In this document: one piece after another, positions 1 to 7,447 of the stretch | Numbering within the stretch: the stretch's first letter is position 1 | Layout of the letters: every line of letters begins with the position of its first letter | Origin: Bacteroides sp. | Lineage (GTDB): Bacteria; Bacteroidota; Bacteroidia; Bacteroidales; Bacteroidaceae | NCBI RefSeq assembly: GCF_030151085.1 | Contig: NZ_JASLER010000014.1 | Location: forward strand, 1-64,000 | Direction: 5' to 3' | DNA: 64,000 nucleotides | The notes under the pieces: generated by a model | The model's input: only the letters and a program-made list of their open reading frames with translations | What the model was told of the DNA's origin: nothing | Databases searched by the model: none | Made by a program: the position numbers and the translations under genes

Positions 1-1387
1 GGCCGGAGACGGTGTGGTTCGCACCGTCGAAGGTGCCGCGGTAAGGGTGTTCTAAGTCCTTTCCTATCGGCGTCCATTGGTTGGTGGCGCTGCCGGCAAG
101 GTCGATGTCGGCGGCAAGGGTGGCGTCGGGGCAGACGGCGTCGGGGTTGCTGGTGTAGTCGATGCTGTTCACGTAGCTGCTAAAGGCGGCAAGTCCGCGG
201 GCGGTGCGTATCGTCCAGCGGCTGCTCATGTCGCCGGGGGTGGCGAGGGTGTAGTCGCTCTGCATCCCCTCCTCGTCGCCCCATCCTGTGGTGCCTCCTT
301 TGATGGCGGCGGTGCTACGGGTGGGCGTGAGGGAGAGGCTGAGGGGGTAGCGGGTGCCGGGGCGCAAGGGCACCGGTGTGCCGTCGGTGGCGCTGCTGAC
401 GGGGGCGGTGACTGTGTAGGCAGGCGTGTCGGCAGTGCCCCCCTTGGTGAGGGTGGCGGTGAGGGATTGGAGGGTGTAGGTCGTTGTGCTTGTCGGGTTA
501 GAGGCGTCAGCGATGGCTTGCCACGTGCCTGTGCCTGGCGTGGCGCCGGGGGTGTAGATGAAGGGGATGTCGTCCTTATTTGTAATTCCGTCGGAGTTGG
601 TACTCACGAGGCGTCCGGTCAGGGTGTTGATGCCGTCGTATGCCTCGGGGTAGCCGCTCACGCTGAGGGCAGTCTCGGGCAGGGAGAGCAGGGCTAACTT
701 GTGGCGGAGGCAGGCGGTGACCTTGCCGTCGGTGCCTACGCGATATTCCGCTGCCGCCAGCGTGCCGTCGGTGGTGCGGCGGGTGCCGGCGTAGAGGCAG
801 TCGTAGTACATACGGGTGTTGGTGGCGGGGTCGAGGTAAGAGCCGCCGATCTGGTAACACAGGTATCCGTCTTCATCGGTGAAGATGCCTCGGGGACTGA
901 AGTGGAACTCCAGCCGGAGGTTGTCCCAGCTCTCGGCGGGGCGGTCGGGGTTGGGGCGCAGCTTCACTTCTTCGTTGAGGGTGGGGCCGGCATAGAGCGT
1001 CCAGGTGCCGGTGGCGGTGAGCTTGGCGTAGGCGGTGCCTTGGCCTTCGGGGGTGTCGAAGTCGCCGTCGAAGTCATAGGCCATCAGTATCACGTCGCCT
1101 TCCTCGAAGGTGCTCACGATGGGGCGTTCGATGGGGGTGGTGATGCCGGCGCGGGTGGTGGCGGCACGGGGGGCAAGGGCTGCGTGACTTTCTACGGTGG
1201 CGGTGCTCAGGGTGAGGTACGCGTTAGGGTCGACGCCGGTGTTGGGGTCGAGTTCGTCGGTGGTGGCACACGAGGCGAGTGCGAGGGTGGCAACGGTGGC
1301 CACGGCTGCGGCGCCGTTCAGCAGTCGGGCTGCCATGCGGGTGGCACGTGCGGCGAGGCTGCGGGGGATGGATGTTATTCTTTTCAT
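1..1387 (-). CDS. Fimbrillin-like lipoprotein with GLUG-type C-terminus, 3' end cut by window
   Basis: Open reading frame without a stop running off the left edge; 462 codons are visible. The N-terminus is a lipoprotein signal with lipobox LASC (Cys40 from the first ATG, Cys23 if the internal Met18 is used). A beta-rich fimbrillin-like region follows, with the Thr/Ala/Pro-rich composition of Mfa/FimA-type subunits. The last visible part, about residues 430-462, reads WTPIGK...YRGTFDGANHTVSG, the start of a GLUG-type repeat region. The protein 2400-4787 has the same architecture (WKPIGK...YQGVFEGNHHTVKG), so the two are paralogues. By analogy it is exported to the outer surface, as a fimbrial subunit or adhesin. 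Codons are strongly GC-rich compared with genes right of 10.6 kb. The domain family is fairly clear; the specific role is inferred. Confidence 0.75.
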   Translation of the reverse strand, partial: MKRITSIPRSLAARATRMAARLLNGAAAVATVATLALASCATTDELDPNTGVDPNAYLTLSTATVESHAALAPRAATTRAGITTPIERPIVSTFEEGDVILMAYDFDGDFDTPEGQGTAYAKLTATGTWTLYAGPTLNEEVKLRPNPDRPAESWDNLRLEFHFSPRGIFTDEDGYLCYQIGGSYLDPATNTRMYYDCLYAGTRRTTDGTLAAAEYRVGTDGKVTACLRHKLALLSLPETALSVSGYPEAYDGINTLTGRLVSTNSDGITNKDDIPFIYTPGATPGTGTWQAIADASNPTSTTTYTLQSLTATLTKGGTADTPAYTVTAPVSSATDGTPVPLRPGTRYPLSLSLTPTRSTAAIKGGTTGWGDEEGMQSDYTLATPGDMSSRWTIRTARGLAAFSSYVNSIDYTSNPDAVCPDATLAADIDLAGSATNQWTPIGKDLEHPYRGTFDGANHTVSG

Positions 1388-1437
1388 GTTGTTCATTGTT
1401 ATATTATATAATTTATTATTTCTTGTTTCAATTCCGG

Positions 1438-1580
1438 CTCCTCCGCCTGAAAGGGGAGGTGCCCGTAGGGCGGAGGGGTCTCACACAATACTAAGTTACT
1501 TCTGACTTGCGGAAGACCCCCTGTGTGGAAAACCCCCTCCCCCTCCTTCGTCGGGTACTCCCCCTTTCAGGCGGGAGAGT
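1438..1580. repeat. Inverted-repeat module, copy 1 (BIME-like)
   Basis: The left arm starts CTCCTCCGCCTGAAAGGGGA and contains a hairpin (CCTCCGCC...GGCGGAGG). The right arm ends CCCCTTTCAGGCGGGAGAG and is a diverged reverse complement of the left arm. The spacer carries a short unique stretch. The same layout recurs at 2173 and 4870. In this copy the right end runs straight into the 27-bp tandem array and supplies the stop codon of the minus-strand DUF559 gene. The 1388-1566 gap between genes is otherwise AT-rich leader of the partial fimbrillin gene. Confidence 0.85.
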
Positions 1581-2142
1581 CCTTGCGGGTTTCAAGCAAA
1601 AACTCCTCCTTGCAGGTTTCAGGCAAAAACTCCTCCTTGCGGGTTTCAGGCAAAAACTCCTCCTTGCGGGTTTCAAGCAAGAACTCCTCCTTGCGGGTTT
1701 CAAGCAAAAACTCCTCCTTGCGGGTTTCAGGCAAGAACTCCTCCTTGCGGATTACTCCTGCCTCCCCCAGTGCCTCTTCAATATGGCGTAGCACGTTTTC
1801 GGGTTGCTCGAACACCATACGGTTCTCGAAGCGTAGCACGCGTATGCCGGCCACTTGTTCGAGGTAGCGGGTGCGTTGCTCGTCGTGCCGGGCACCGTCG
1901 GGGGTGAAGTGTGGCGCGCCGTCGAGTTCCACGGCCAGGCGGGCGGCGGGACAGTAGAAGTCCAACACGTATGCCCCCACGCTATATTGCCGGCGAAACT
2001 TGCATCCCGACACCTGCCCCGCCTTGAGCATCCGCCACAGGGTGGCTTCGGCAGGGGTGCCGTGGGTGCGCAGTTCGCGGCGCAGGGGCTTCACGTCGTA
2101 GCGATTGACCTCCTTATTATTGTCGTTGCGTTGATAGCTCAT
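1567..2142 (-). CDS. DUF559 (Vsr-like fold) endonuclease-domain protein with repetitive C-terminus
   Basis: 191 aa. Residues about 18-126 match the DUF559/very-short-patch-repair-like nuclease fold: TPAEATLWRML (Glu32), GCKFRRQ, VLDFYC (Asp61), VELDGAPH (Glu72, Asp74, His78) and VLRFEN. These acidic residues are the expected metal-binding site. Residues 132-185 are six copies of a nine-residue unit (R/C-K-E-E-F-L-P/L-E-T), followed by a partial unit and RKDSPA. The stop codon lies inside the conserved CGCCTGAAAGG core of repeat copy 1. Start chosen at the first ATG (2142), just downstream of copy 2. The gene is therefore bracketed by same-orientation modules at 1438 and 2173 and lies within a fimbrial locus to which it has no obvious functional link. 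Members of this family are small predicted nucleases of unknown substrate; a role in repeat mobility is only a hypothesis. Confidence 0.85.
   Translation of the reverse strand: MSYQRNDNNKEVNRYDVKPLRRELRTHGTPAEATLWRMLKAGQVSGCKFRRQYSVGAYVLDFYCPAARLAVELDGAPHFTPDGARHDEQRTRYLEQVAGIRVLRFENRMVFEQPENVLRHIEEALGEAGVIRKEEFLPETRKEEFLLETRKEEFLLETRKEEFLPETRKEEFLPETCKEEFLLETRKDSPA
1588..1749. repeat. 27-bp tandem array, six full units, inside DUF559 gene
   Basis: Units of 27 bp on the + strand read GTTTCAGGCAAGAACTCC + TCCTTGCGG with a few substitutions (AAGC/AGGC, AAAA/AAGA, one TGCAGG). Because 27 is a multiple of three and the unit has no stops, all six frames stay open across it. In the minus frame it codes the nine-residue repeat of the nuclease C-terminus. 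The unit resembles the end of the module's right arm (TTTCAGGCGGGAGAGTCC, then TTGCGG). Confidence 0.9.
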
Positions 2143-2172
2143 ATCTATTGCTTTTTTATTGTTATTACTAAA

Positions 2173-2324
2173 CTCCTCCGCCTGAAAGGGGAGGTGCCCG
2201 TAGGGCGGAGGGGTCTCACATAATACTTAAGTTGCTCTTGCTTTGTGGGAGACCCCCTCCCCCTCCTTCGTCGGGTACTCCCCCTTTCAGGCGGGAGAGT
2301 CCCATGCGGATTCAGGCGGGAGAG
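2173..2324. repeat. Inverted-repeat module, copy 2
   Basis: Same left arm (CTCCTCCGCCTGAAAGGGGA) and right arm (CCCCTTTCAGGCGGGAGAG) as copies 1 and 3. The spacer is nearly identical to that of copy 3 (TAAGTTGCTCTTGCTTTGTG). Beyond the right arm a 25-bp unit is repeated one and a half times (TTCAGGCGGGAGAG appears again at about 2311-2324), a short version of the array seen at copy 1. It lies between the DUF559 start and the 3' end of the fimbrillin gene. The rest of the gap to 2399 is TACT/TTACT-rich and shows no gene. Confidence 0.85.
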
Positions 2325-2399
2325 CCTGAGTTACTCTCATTAGTTACTCTTGCTACTTACTATCATTACTTACTACTTACTACTCACTTCCTCCCCTCC

Positions 2400-4787
2400 T
2401 TACTTCCTCACCTTCGGCGCCGCTGCCGTCTTCGTCCAGCGGTAGGGGCAAGTGATGGCGGGGACGGTTCCGTTGGCGGAGAAGGCGCCGGTGTTGTAGG
2501 TGTCGATGGCATCGTTCATCGCCTTCACCTTGCCATTCAGCCCGGCAGAGGTGGGGATGATGCCGCCGTCGGTGTTGGTGATGCCGCCGACGACGTCGTC
2601 GACGCTGTAGACGCCATTGGTGCCCAGCTCGTTACTGCCCACATAGAAGGAGGTGCTGACGGTGGCGGTAAGAGAGTTGAGGTAGCCGAGGATGCCGCCG
2701 ATGTGCGACTGCCCCTCCGCGCCATTACCGCCTCCCTGGCCGGCCGTGGGCACTTCGGTGCTGAATGAGGCAACGATGGATTTCAGACTCAGTCCCACCA
2801 CGCCCCCGGCATACAATTCGCCTCCGGCGTTGAAGGTGATGGCTCCGCTGTTGCTGCACGCCACGACCTCTGCACTGCTCCATCCCGCCACGCCGCCGAT
2901 GTGGAGGATGCCGGTGGTGGCGTCCGTTGCCGAGCCGCTCACCGCCGCCGTGTTGGTGCAGCCCAGGAACTGACTGCTGGCAGAACCCACTACGCCACCG
3001 ACAGTGGCCGTACCCTTCGCCGTGGCTGCGGATACGGCGCCCGTGGTGTGGCTACAGCCCGTCAGGGGGGTGTCGCTGCTCTCGCCGCAGATGCCGCCCG
3101 CAAATGCCAATTCCTGGCTGCTGTTTGTGGTGCTTGCCGTGGCTGTCACCACGCCGGTGGAGGTGCAATCGTTCAAGCTGCCGCCGATGCCGCCGTTAAT
3201 GGCGACGCCCGCGATGCCGCCGGCACGGACGGTGGTATTCACTGCCGCCTCGTCGCCCTCGGCGGAAACGCTCACCTCGCTGTGGCAGTCCGTCAGGGTG
3301 GAGCCGTAGGCAAAGCCCGTGATGCCGCCCGCATAAATCGACAAGTCGGCTTTGCCTTGCGCGGCTGTGATGCTGAGGTTGACGCTGCCCGTCACGGTGA
3401 GGCGCTGCACAGTGGCGCCCGCTGCAAATCCAAAGAGCCCTTGGTAGATAGTGCCGCTGCCGGTGTCGAAGCCCGTTCGCGTATCGTCAATGTAGAGCCC
3501 TTTCACGGTGTGGTGGTTGCCTTCGAATACTCCTTGATAAGAATAATCGAGGCCTTTCCCTATCGGCTTCCAGCTCTTGCCCTTGCCGTCGGTGCCGATG
3601 GTGGCGCCGCACAGGGTGCTCAGGTCGATGTCTGCCATGAGGCGGGCGTTGCTCTTGCGGGCTTCTAAGGTAGAGGTGCCCGGTATCGCGATGCCGCAGA
3701 AGATGCGGTCGGCGCCGTCGTCCGTGCCATTGATGAGGTCGGCAAAGGCTTTGAGGCCTTGGGCGGAGTGTATCTCGTAGGTGGGGGTGCCGGTGCCGGG
3801 GGCGAGGACGAGGCCGGGGTTGTTGGTGGCGTCGAGGGGGGTGCCGGCGGTCCATTCGCCCACGGTGAAGGAGGTGAGGGTGGCGATGTGGTTGCCCACG
3901 GTGAGCTGGAAGGTGTAGCTCTTGCCGGGGGTGAGGCCGGTGGTGGCGAGCAGGTCGTTCACTTTCACGGTCACGGGCTGGCCGGCAATGGTCATCGTGA
4001 GGAAGTCGGCGCCGGCGGCGTACTTGCCCGGTGCGAGGATGGCGGTGTAGCTATGCAGCGCGGCGGGGCTGGCGTCGGGGCTGACCAGGGGGAGGACGGT
4101 CTGCGCCGTGGGCAGGGTGACGCCGGTGGCGAGGTCGAGGGTGGGCAGCTTGAACTGCACGCTTTCGAGGGTGGGCGGCGTGGTGCCGAACTCGTTGCGG
4201 TAGGCGGTGATGCTGACGGTGACCTTGGCCAGGCGGTGGGTGAACCGGAGGTCGACGGTGCGGTCGGCGTCGGTGCGTGCCTTGGTGGCGGTGGCGGTCA
4301 TCCAGTCGGCGGCGCGCAATTTGTCGACGTCGGTCTGCGTGCCGGGCAGGGTGAAGGTGGCGTAGGTGGTGGTGGTTTCGCCGACGGGCATGTAGGCCTC
4401 GAAGGTGTTCTCGCCTTCCGCCCAGGTGAGGTAGGGGGAGGTGACGGGGGTGCCGGCGGCATCGGTCAGGGACCAGGTGGCGGGGGCGGTGTAGGTGTAG
4501 TGGGCGGTGTTGGTGCCTGCGTTCGCGGTGGTCGCGGGGGTGGTGCCTGCGGTGTTCGGGGTGGTGTTCGTCACGCGGAAGCGGTCGGTGCCGATGACGA
4601 AGGCGTCGCCGGTGGATTCGGTGTTGGCGCGGGTGGAGGCGCCGGCGGTGTCCTCCCCTTGCAGGGTGGCGTTGACGATGACGGCGTTAGGGTCGCCGAG
4701 GTAGGTACTCTCCCACTCCTGCTCGTTGTTACAGGCGGCGAGGGCGAGTAAACCGGCGGTGGCGGTGAGGATTGTTTTTATCTTCAT
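2400..4787 (-). CDS. Fimbrillin-like lipoprotein with GLUG repeat domain
   Basis: 795 aa. Lipoprotein signal with lipobox LAAC at Cys19. Residues about 30-315 look like an Mfa/FimA-type fimbrillin domain (FTHRLAKVTVSI and SYTFQLTVG blocks). Residues about 335-790 form a predicted beta-helix of GLUG-type repeats: GVFEGNHHTVKGL, then a series of GG-I/V-x-G motifs (GGITGFA, GGIAGVA, GGICGES, GGVVGSA, GGVAGWS, GGVVGL, GGILGY), several followed by a Cys within about ten residues. It ends in a lysine/arginine-rich tail (KVRK). GLUG repeats occur in secreted adhesins and proteases; Mfa-type domains polymerise into Bacteroidales fimbriae, so a surface subunit or tip adhesin is likely. The gene lies between repeat modules 2 and 3. 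A paralogue starts at 1387. GC-rich codon use. Confidence 0.8.
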   Translation of the reverse strand: MKIKTILTATAGLLALAACNNEQEWESTYLGDPNAVIVNATLQGEDTAGASTRANTESTGDAFVIGTDRFRVTNTTPNTAGTTPATTANAGTNTAHYTYTAPATWSLTDAAGTPVTSPYLTWAEGENTFEAYMPVGETTTTYATFTLPGTQTDVDKLRAADWMTATATKARTDADRTVDLRFTHRLAKVTVSITAYRNEFGTTPPTLESVQFKLPTLDLATGVTLPTAQTVLPLVSPDASPAALHSYTAILAPGKYAAGADFLTMTIAGQPVTVKVNDLLATTGLTPGKSYTFQLTVGNHIATLTSFTVGEWTAGTPLDATNNPGLVLAPGTGTPTYEIHSAQGLKAFADLINGTDDGADRIFCGIAIPGTSTLEARKSNARLMADIDLSTLCGATIGTDGKGKSWKPIGKGLDYSYQGVFEGNHHTVKGLYIDDTRTGFDTGSGTIYQGLFGFAAGATVQRLTVTGSVNLSITAAQGKADLSIYAGGITGFAYGSTLTDCHSEVSVSAEGDEAAVNTTVRAGGIAGVAINGGIGGSLNDCTSTGVVTATASTTNSSQELAFAGGICGESSDTPLTGCSHTTGAVSAATAKGTATVGGVVGSASSQFLGCTNTAAVSGSATDATTGILHIGGVAGWSSAEVVACSNSGAITFNAGGELYAGGVVGLSLKSIVASFSTEVPTAGQGGGNGAEGQSHIGGILGYLNSLTATVSTSFYVGSNELGTNGVYSVDDVVGGITNTDGGIIPTSAGLNGKVKAMNDAIDTYNTGAFSANGTVPAITCPYRWTKTAAAPKVRK

Positions 4788-4869
4788 ATTGTTATTCTTG
4801 TTTTATTAATTTCTTATTCACTTGTTCTTGGCAGGGGTGACTCTTGTGAGTAGCAGGGGTAACTCAAAG

Positions 4870-5020
4870 CTCCTCCGCCTGAAAGGGGAGGTGCCCGTAG
4901 GGCGGAGGGGTCTCACACAACACTTAAGTTGCTCTTGCTTTGTGGGAAACCCCCTCCCCCTCCTTCGTCGGGTACTCCCCCTTTCAGGCGGGAGAGCCCA
5001 TGCGGATTCAGGCGGGAGAG
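4870..5020. repeat. Inverted-repeat module, copy 3
   Basis: Same arms and spacer as copies 1 and 2, with the TTCAGGCGGGAGAG end unit duplicated at about 5007-5020 as in copy 2. Here no nuclease gene accompanies it. It fills half of the 315-bp gap 4788-5102. The remainder is low-complexity sequence (repeats of CTGCTTCACTCT/TTAGTTACTGCT) with no gene seen. Confidence 0.85.
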
Positions 5021-5102
5021 CTGAGTTACTGCTGCTTCACTCTTATTCGTTACTTCTGCTGCTTCACTCTCATTAGTTACTGCTACTGCTTCGTGCTCCG
5101 GC

Positions 5103-7280
5103 TTAATGCGTATTCAGCGACCCTCCTGTCTCGTTGCCCCAGCTATCGGCGGTGATGCCTCCCGGGTTGGCGGGGTCGATGACGGTGATGGTGCATGCAG
5201 CCGTCTTGCCTCCGTCCGTGGTGGTGACGGTGATGGTAGCGGTGCCCACTTTCACGCCGGTCACATTTCCTTTAGCGTCCACCGACACGATAGCGTCGTT
5301 GCTGCTCGTCCACGTCACTGCCTTGTTGGTTGCATTCGTCGGGTTCACGGTAGCCGTCAACGCTTCGGTCTTTGCCCGGACAAGCGTAGCGCTGGTCTTG
5401 TCGAGGGACACGCCGGTCACGACAATCGGATTGACCGTCACGGTGCAAGTAGCAGTCTTCTTGCCATCCTCCGTAGTCACGGTGATGGTGGCGGTGCCCA
5501 CGGCTTGCGCGGTTACTACGCCTGCGGCGCTCACGCTTGCAACGGCTGCATCGCTGCTTGTCCATGTCACTGCCTTGTTCGTAGCATTCGTGGGGTTCAC
5601 GGTAGCCGTCAGCGTTTCGGTGGCGCCTACTAATAAGGAAGCAGCGGTCTTGTTCAGCGTTACGCCGGTGACGGGGGTAATCACGGTCACGGTGCAGGTA
5701 GCGGTTTTCTTGCCATCGGCGGTAGTCACGGTGATGGTGGCGGTGCCGTTTGATACGGCGGTAACTACGCCAGCGGCGCTCACGGTGGCAACGGCTGCAT
5801 TGCTGCTGCTCCATGTCACTGCTTTGTTCGTTGCGTTCGTGGGGTTCACGGTAGCGGTCAGCGTTTCGGTGGCGCCTACTAATAAGGAAGCGGCGGTCTT
5901 GTTCAGCGTTACGCCAGTCACGGCAACGGTTTCCACCGGTTTTTCAGTCACTGTGACGGTGCAGGTTGCTGTCTTCTTGCCGTCCTCGGTAGTCACGGTA
6001 ATGGTGGCGGTGCCGGCAGCATTTGCGGTCACAAGTCCCGTTTCGCTCACACTGGCCACGGTGGCGTCGCTCGACTTCCAGCTCACCTTTTGGTTAGTGG
6101 CAGTCAGCGGAGAGATCTTATATACAAGCTGCTTCGTGCTGCCTTTTGCGATGCTTACGGTAGCTTCGGCAAACGATACGCCCTCTACAGGAGTCGGTTT
6201 ATCGGGTTTTGCCGGAGGAGTGACCTGTCCGCTTACAGTGCCGTCGGCAATGTCGGCCTCTTTGGCCTTGCTGGCATCTACCGATCCGTTCACTTTGGCG
6301 CCTTCGTTCACTTTGATCTTTCCGTCCTCGGTCACTACGATATCGCCCGTGACGCCGGTGCTGCCGATGGTGATGTCTCCGCCGGTGATGGTGCCTTCTA
6401 CGGTGCCGTCTACCAGCAGCGAACCGTTGCCCTTCATTATGATAGCGCCTTTCACCTTTCCGGTGGGGCCGATAATCAGGCTACCGCCTTCTATGGTAAG
6501 GTCTCCTTCTATGACTCCATTCAAGATGAAAGTGTCCGGGTTGGTCGTTGCCTTGGCGCTTCCGTTGATTTTGCCCGCTTCAATCAGGAAGGAGCCCTTC
6601 GGCAGGTTCACCATCAGGATATCCTTGGCAGATGGGGTGGCGGTGCCCACGGCAATCGTCTCGTTATTGGCTGCCCGCAAGATGATGGTGCCGGTATAGT
6701 TGGCATCTTCTATCGTCAGCGATTCGGTGAAGGAGGCTCCTTCGGCCAGGTCGATGGTGATGTTGGGATTATCTTCGGCCTTCAATTCGGCGGGGAGGAT
6801 CAGCTTTGCGCTTCCCTCCACACTGGTGGGCACGGAGACGAGGATGTTTCCTTTCTCTTTCGGAGTCTGGAGGGGGTACTCGGTTCCCGTCCAGGTCTGC
6901 TTCTCCTTCTCGGCAGGCTTCACGGGTTGTACCACGGTGATGGTGGCGGTCTTCGGGCCTGCGCTGATGGTGATAGTGCCCTTGCGTTGGTCGGTGTACG
7001 AGAGGTTGTTTTCCTTAATGGTGATGGTCAGCGTGTGCTTGCCGGGCTCTCCTGCAAGTTTGTCGACGGTGAACCAGGTGGGAGCCGGGTCGCCCAGGCT
7101 GAGAGTCCACGACTGATTGGTGGTGAAGGTGGTGGTTACGGTACCCATGTCTGCCGTGGGCAGGGTCAGAGTAGGAGTTTCAACTTCGATTGCGGGCTTA
7201 GCCGAATCATCGTCCTTGCTGCAAGAGCAAAAGCCAACCGCTGCAAATAGAACGGTTAGAAGTAGTGTTCTGATTTTCAT
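5103..7280 (-). CDS. BACON / Ig-like (Big_2) repeat surface lipoprotein
   Basis: 725 aa. The start is placed at 7280 (MKIRTLLL), which gives a lipoprotein signal (GFCSC, Cys18/Cys20) with an upstream AGAAAAG. The frame stays open to 7451 only through a short tandem repeat. About residues 30-105 are BACON-like (NQSWTLSL, GTITIS...TITVVQ). About 110-350 form a beta-solenoid-like stretch with short G-rich strands (GSLIIGPTGKVKGAI, GDITIGSTGVTGDIVV), resembling polymer-forming cell-surface folds. Four tandem Big_2-type Ig domains follow (pattern VTGVTLNKT...VTWSSSNAAVATVS...GTATITVTT), the middle ones nearly identical in protein and DNA. The C-terminus is short. Big_2 and BACON domains are common in Bacteroides adhesins and glycan-binding lipoproteins. 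From its place between the FimB-like and fimbrillin-like genes it is probably a subunit or stalk of the same appendage; that role is inferred. Confidence 0.75.
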   Translation of the reverse strand: MKIRTLLLTVLFAAVGFCSCSKDDDSAKPAIEVETPTLTLPTADMGTVTTTFTTNQSWTLSLGDPAPTWFTVDKLAGEPGKHTLTITIKENNLSYTDQRKGTITISAGPKTATITVVQPVKPAEKEKQTWTGTEYPLQTPKEKGNILVSVPTSVEGSAKLILPAELKAEDNPNITIDLAEGASFTESLTIEDANYTGTIILRAANNETIAVGTATPSAKDILMVNLPKGSFLIEAGKINGSAKATTNPDTFILNGVIEGDLTIEGGSLIIGPTGKVKGAIIMKGNGSLLVDGTVEGTITGGDITIGSTGVTGDIVVTEDGKIKVNEGAKVNGSVDASKAKEADIADGTVSGQVTPPAKPDKPTPVEGVSFAEATVSIAKGSTKQLVYKISPLTATNQKVSWKSSDATVASVSETGLVTANAAGTATITVTTEDGKKTATCTVTVTEKPVETVAVTGVTLNKTAASLLVGATETLTATVNPTNATNKAVTWSSSNAAVATVSAAGVVTAVSNGTATITVTTADGKKTATCTVTVITPVTGVTLNKTAASLLVGATETLTATVNPTNATNKAVTWTSSDAAVASVSAAGVVTAQAVGTATITVTTEDGKKTATCTVTVNPIVVTGVSLDKTSATLVRAKTEALTATVNPTNATNKAVTWTSSNDAIVSVDAKGNVTGVKVGTATITVTTTDGGKTAACTITVIDPANPGGITADSWGNETGGSLNTH

Positions 7281-7346
7281 CTTTTCTTTGTTGTTTAAAA
7301 TGTTATTATTAGATTGCTTATTCATTGTCATTTCGTTAATGCCACT

Positions 7347-7441
7347 GTTGATGTCATCGTTCTGTTGATGTTTCGTTGATGTCATTGTTGATGTCATTGT
7401 TCCGTTGATGTCATCGTTTCGTTGCTGTTCCGTTGATGTCA
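7347..7441. repeat. Leader repeat GTTGATGTCA, five exact copies
   Basis: GTTGATGTCA starts at 7347, 7375, 7387, 7404 and 7432, with one truncated GTTGATG at 7364, joined by CGTT/TTCCGTT spacers. It fills the 167-bp gap between the FimB-like stop (7448) and the Ig-like lipoprotein start (7280), so it would be in that gene's leader RNA on the minus strand. It leaves the frame open, creating a spurious N-terminal extension rich in Met-Thr-Ser and Asn-Asp. Confidence 0.8.
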
Positions 7442-7447
7442 TCGTTG

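Noticed and set aside
1588..1749. CRISPR-like array
   Set aside because: The 27-bp units are contiguous with no unique spacers and encode protein; no cas genes are present.
3759..4751. 330-codon + strand frame antisense to the fimbrillin gene
   Set aside because: Gly/Val/Ala-rich, without domains or signal; it arises from the GC-rich codon use of the opposite strand.
5134..6699. 521-codon + strand frame antisense to the Ig-like lipoprotein
   Set aside because: Mirror of the tandem Ig repeats; the minus-strand protein has a lipobox and recognisable domains.
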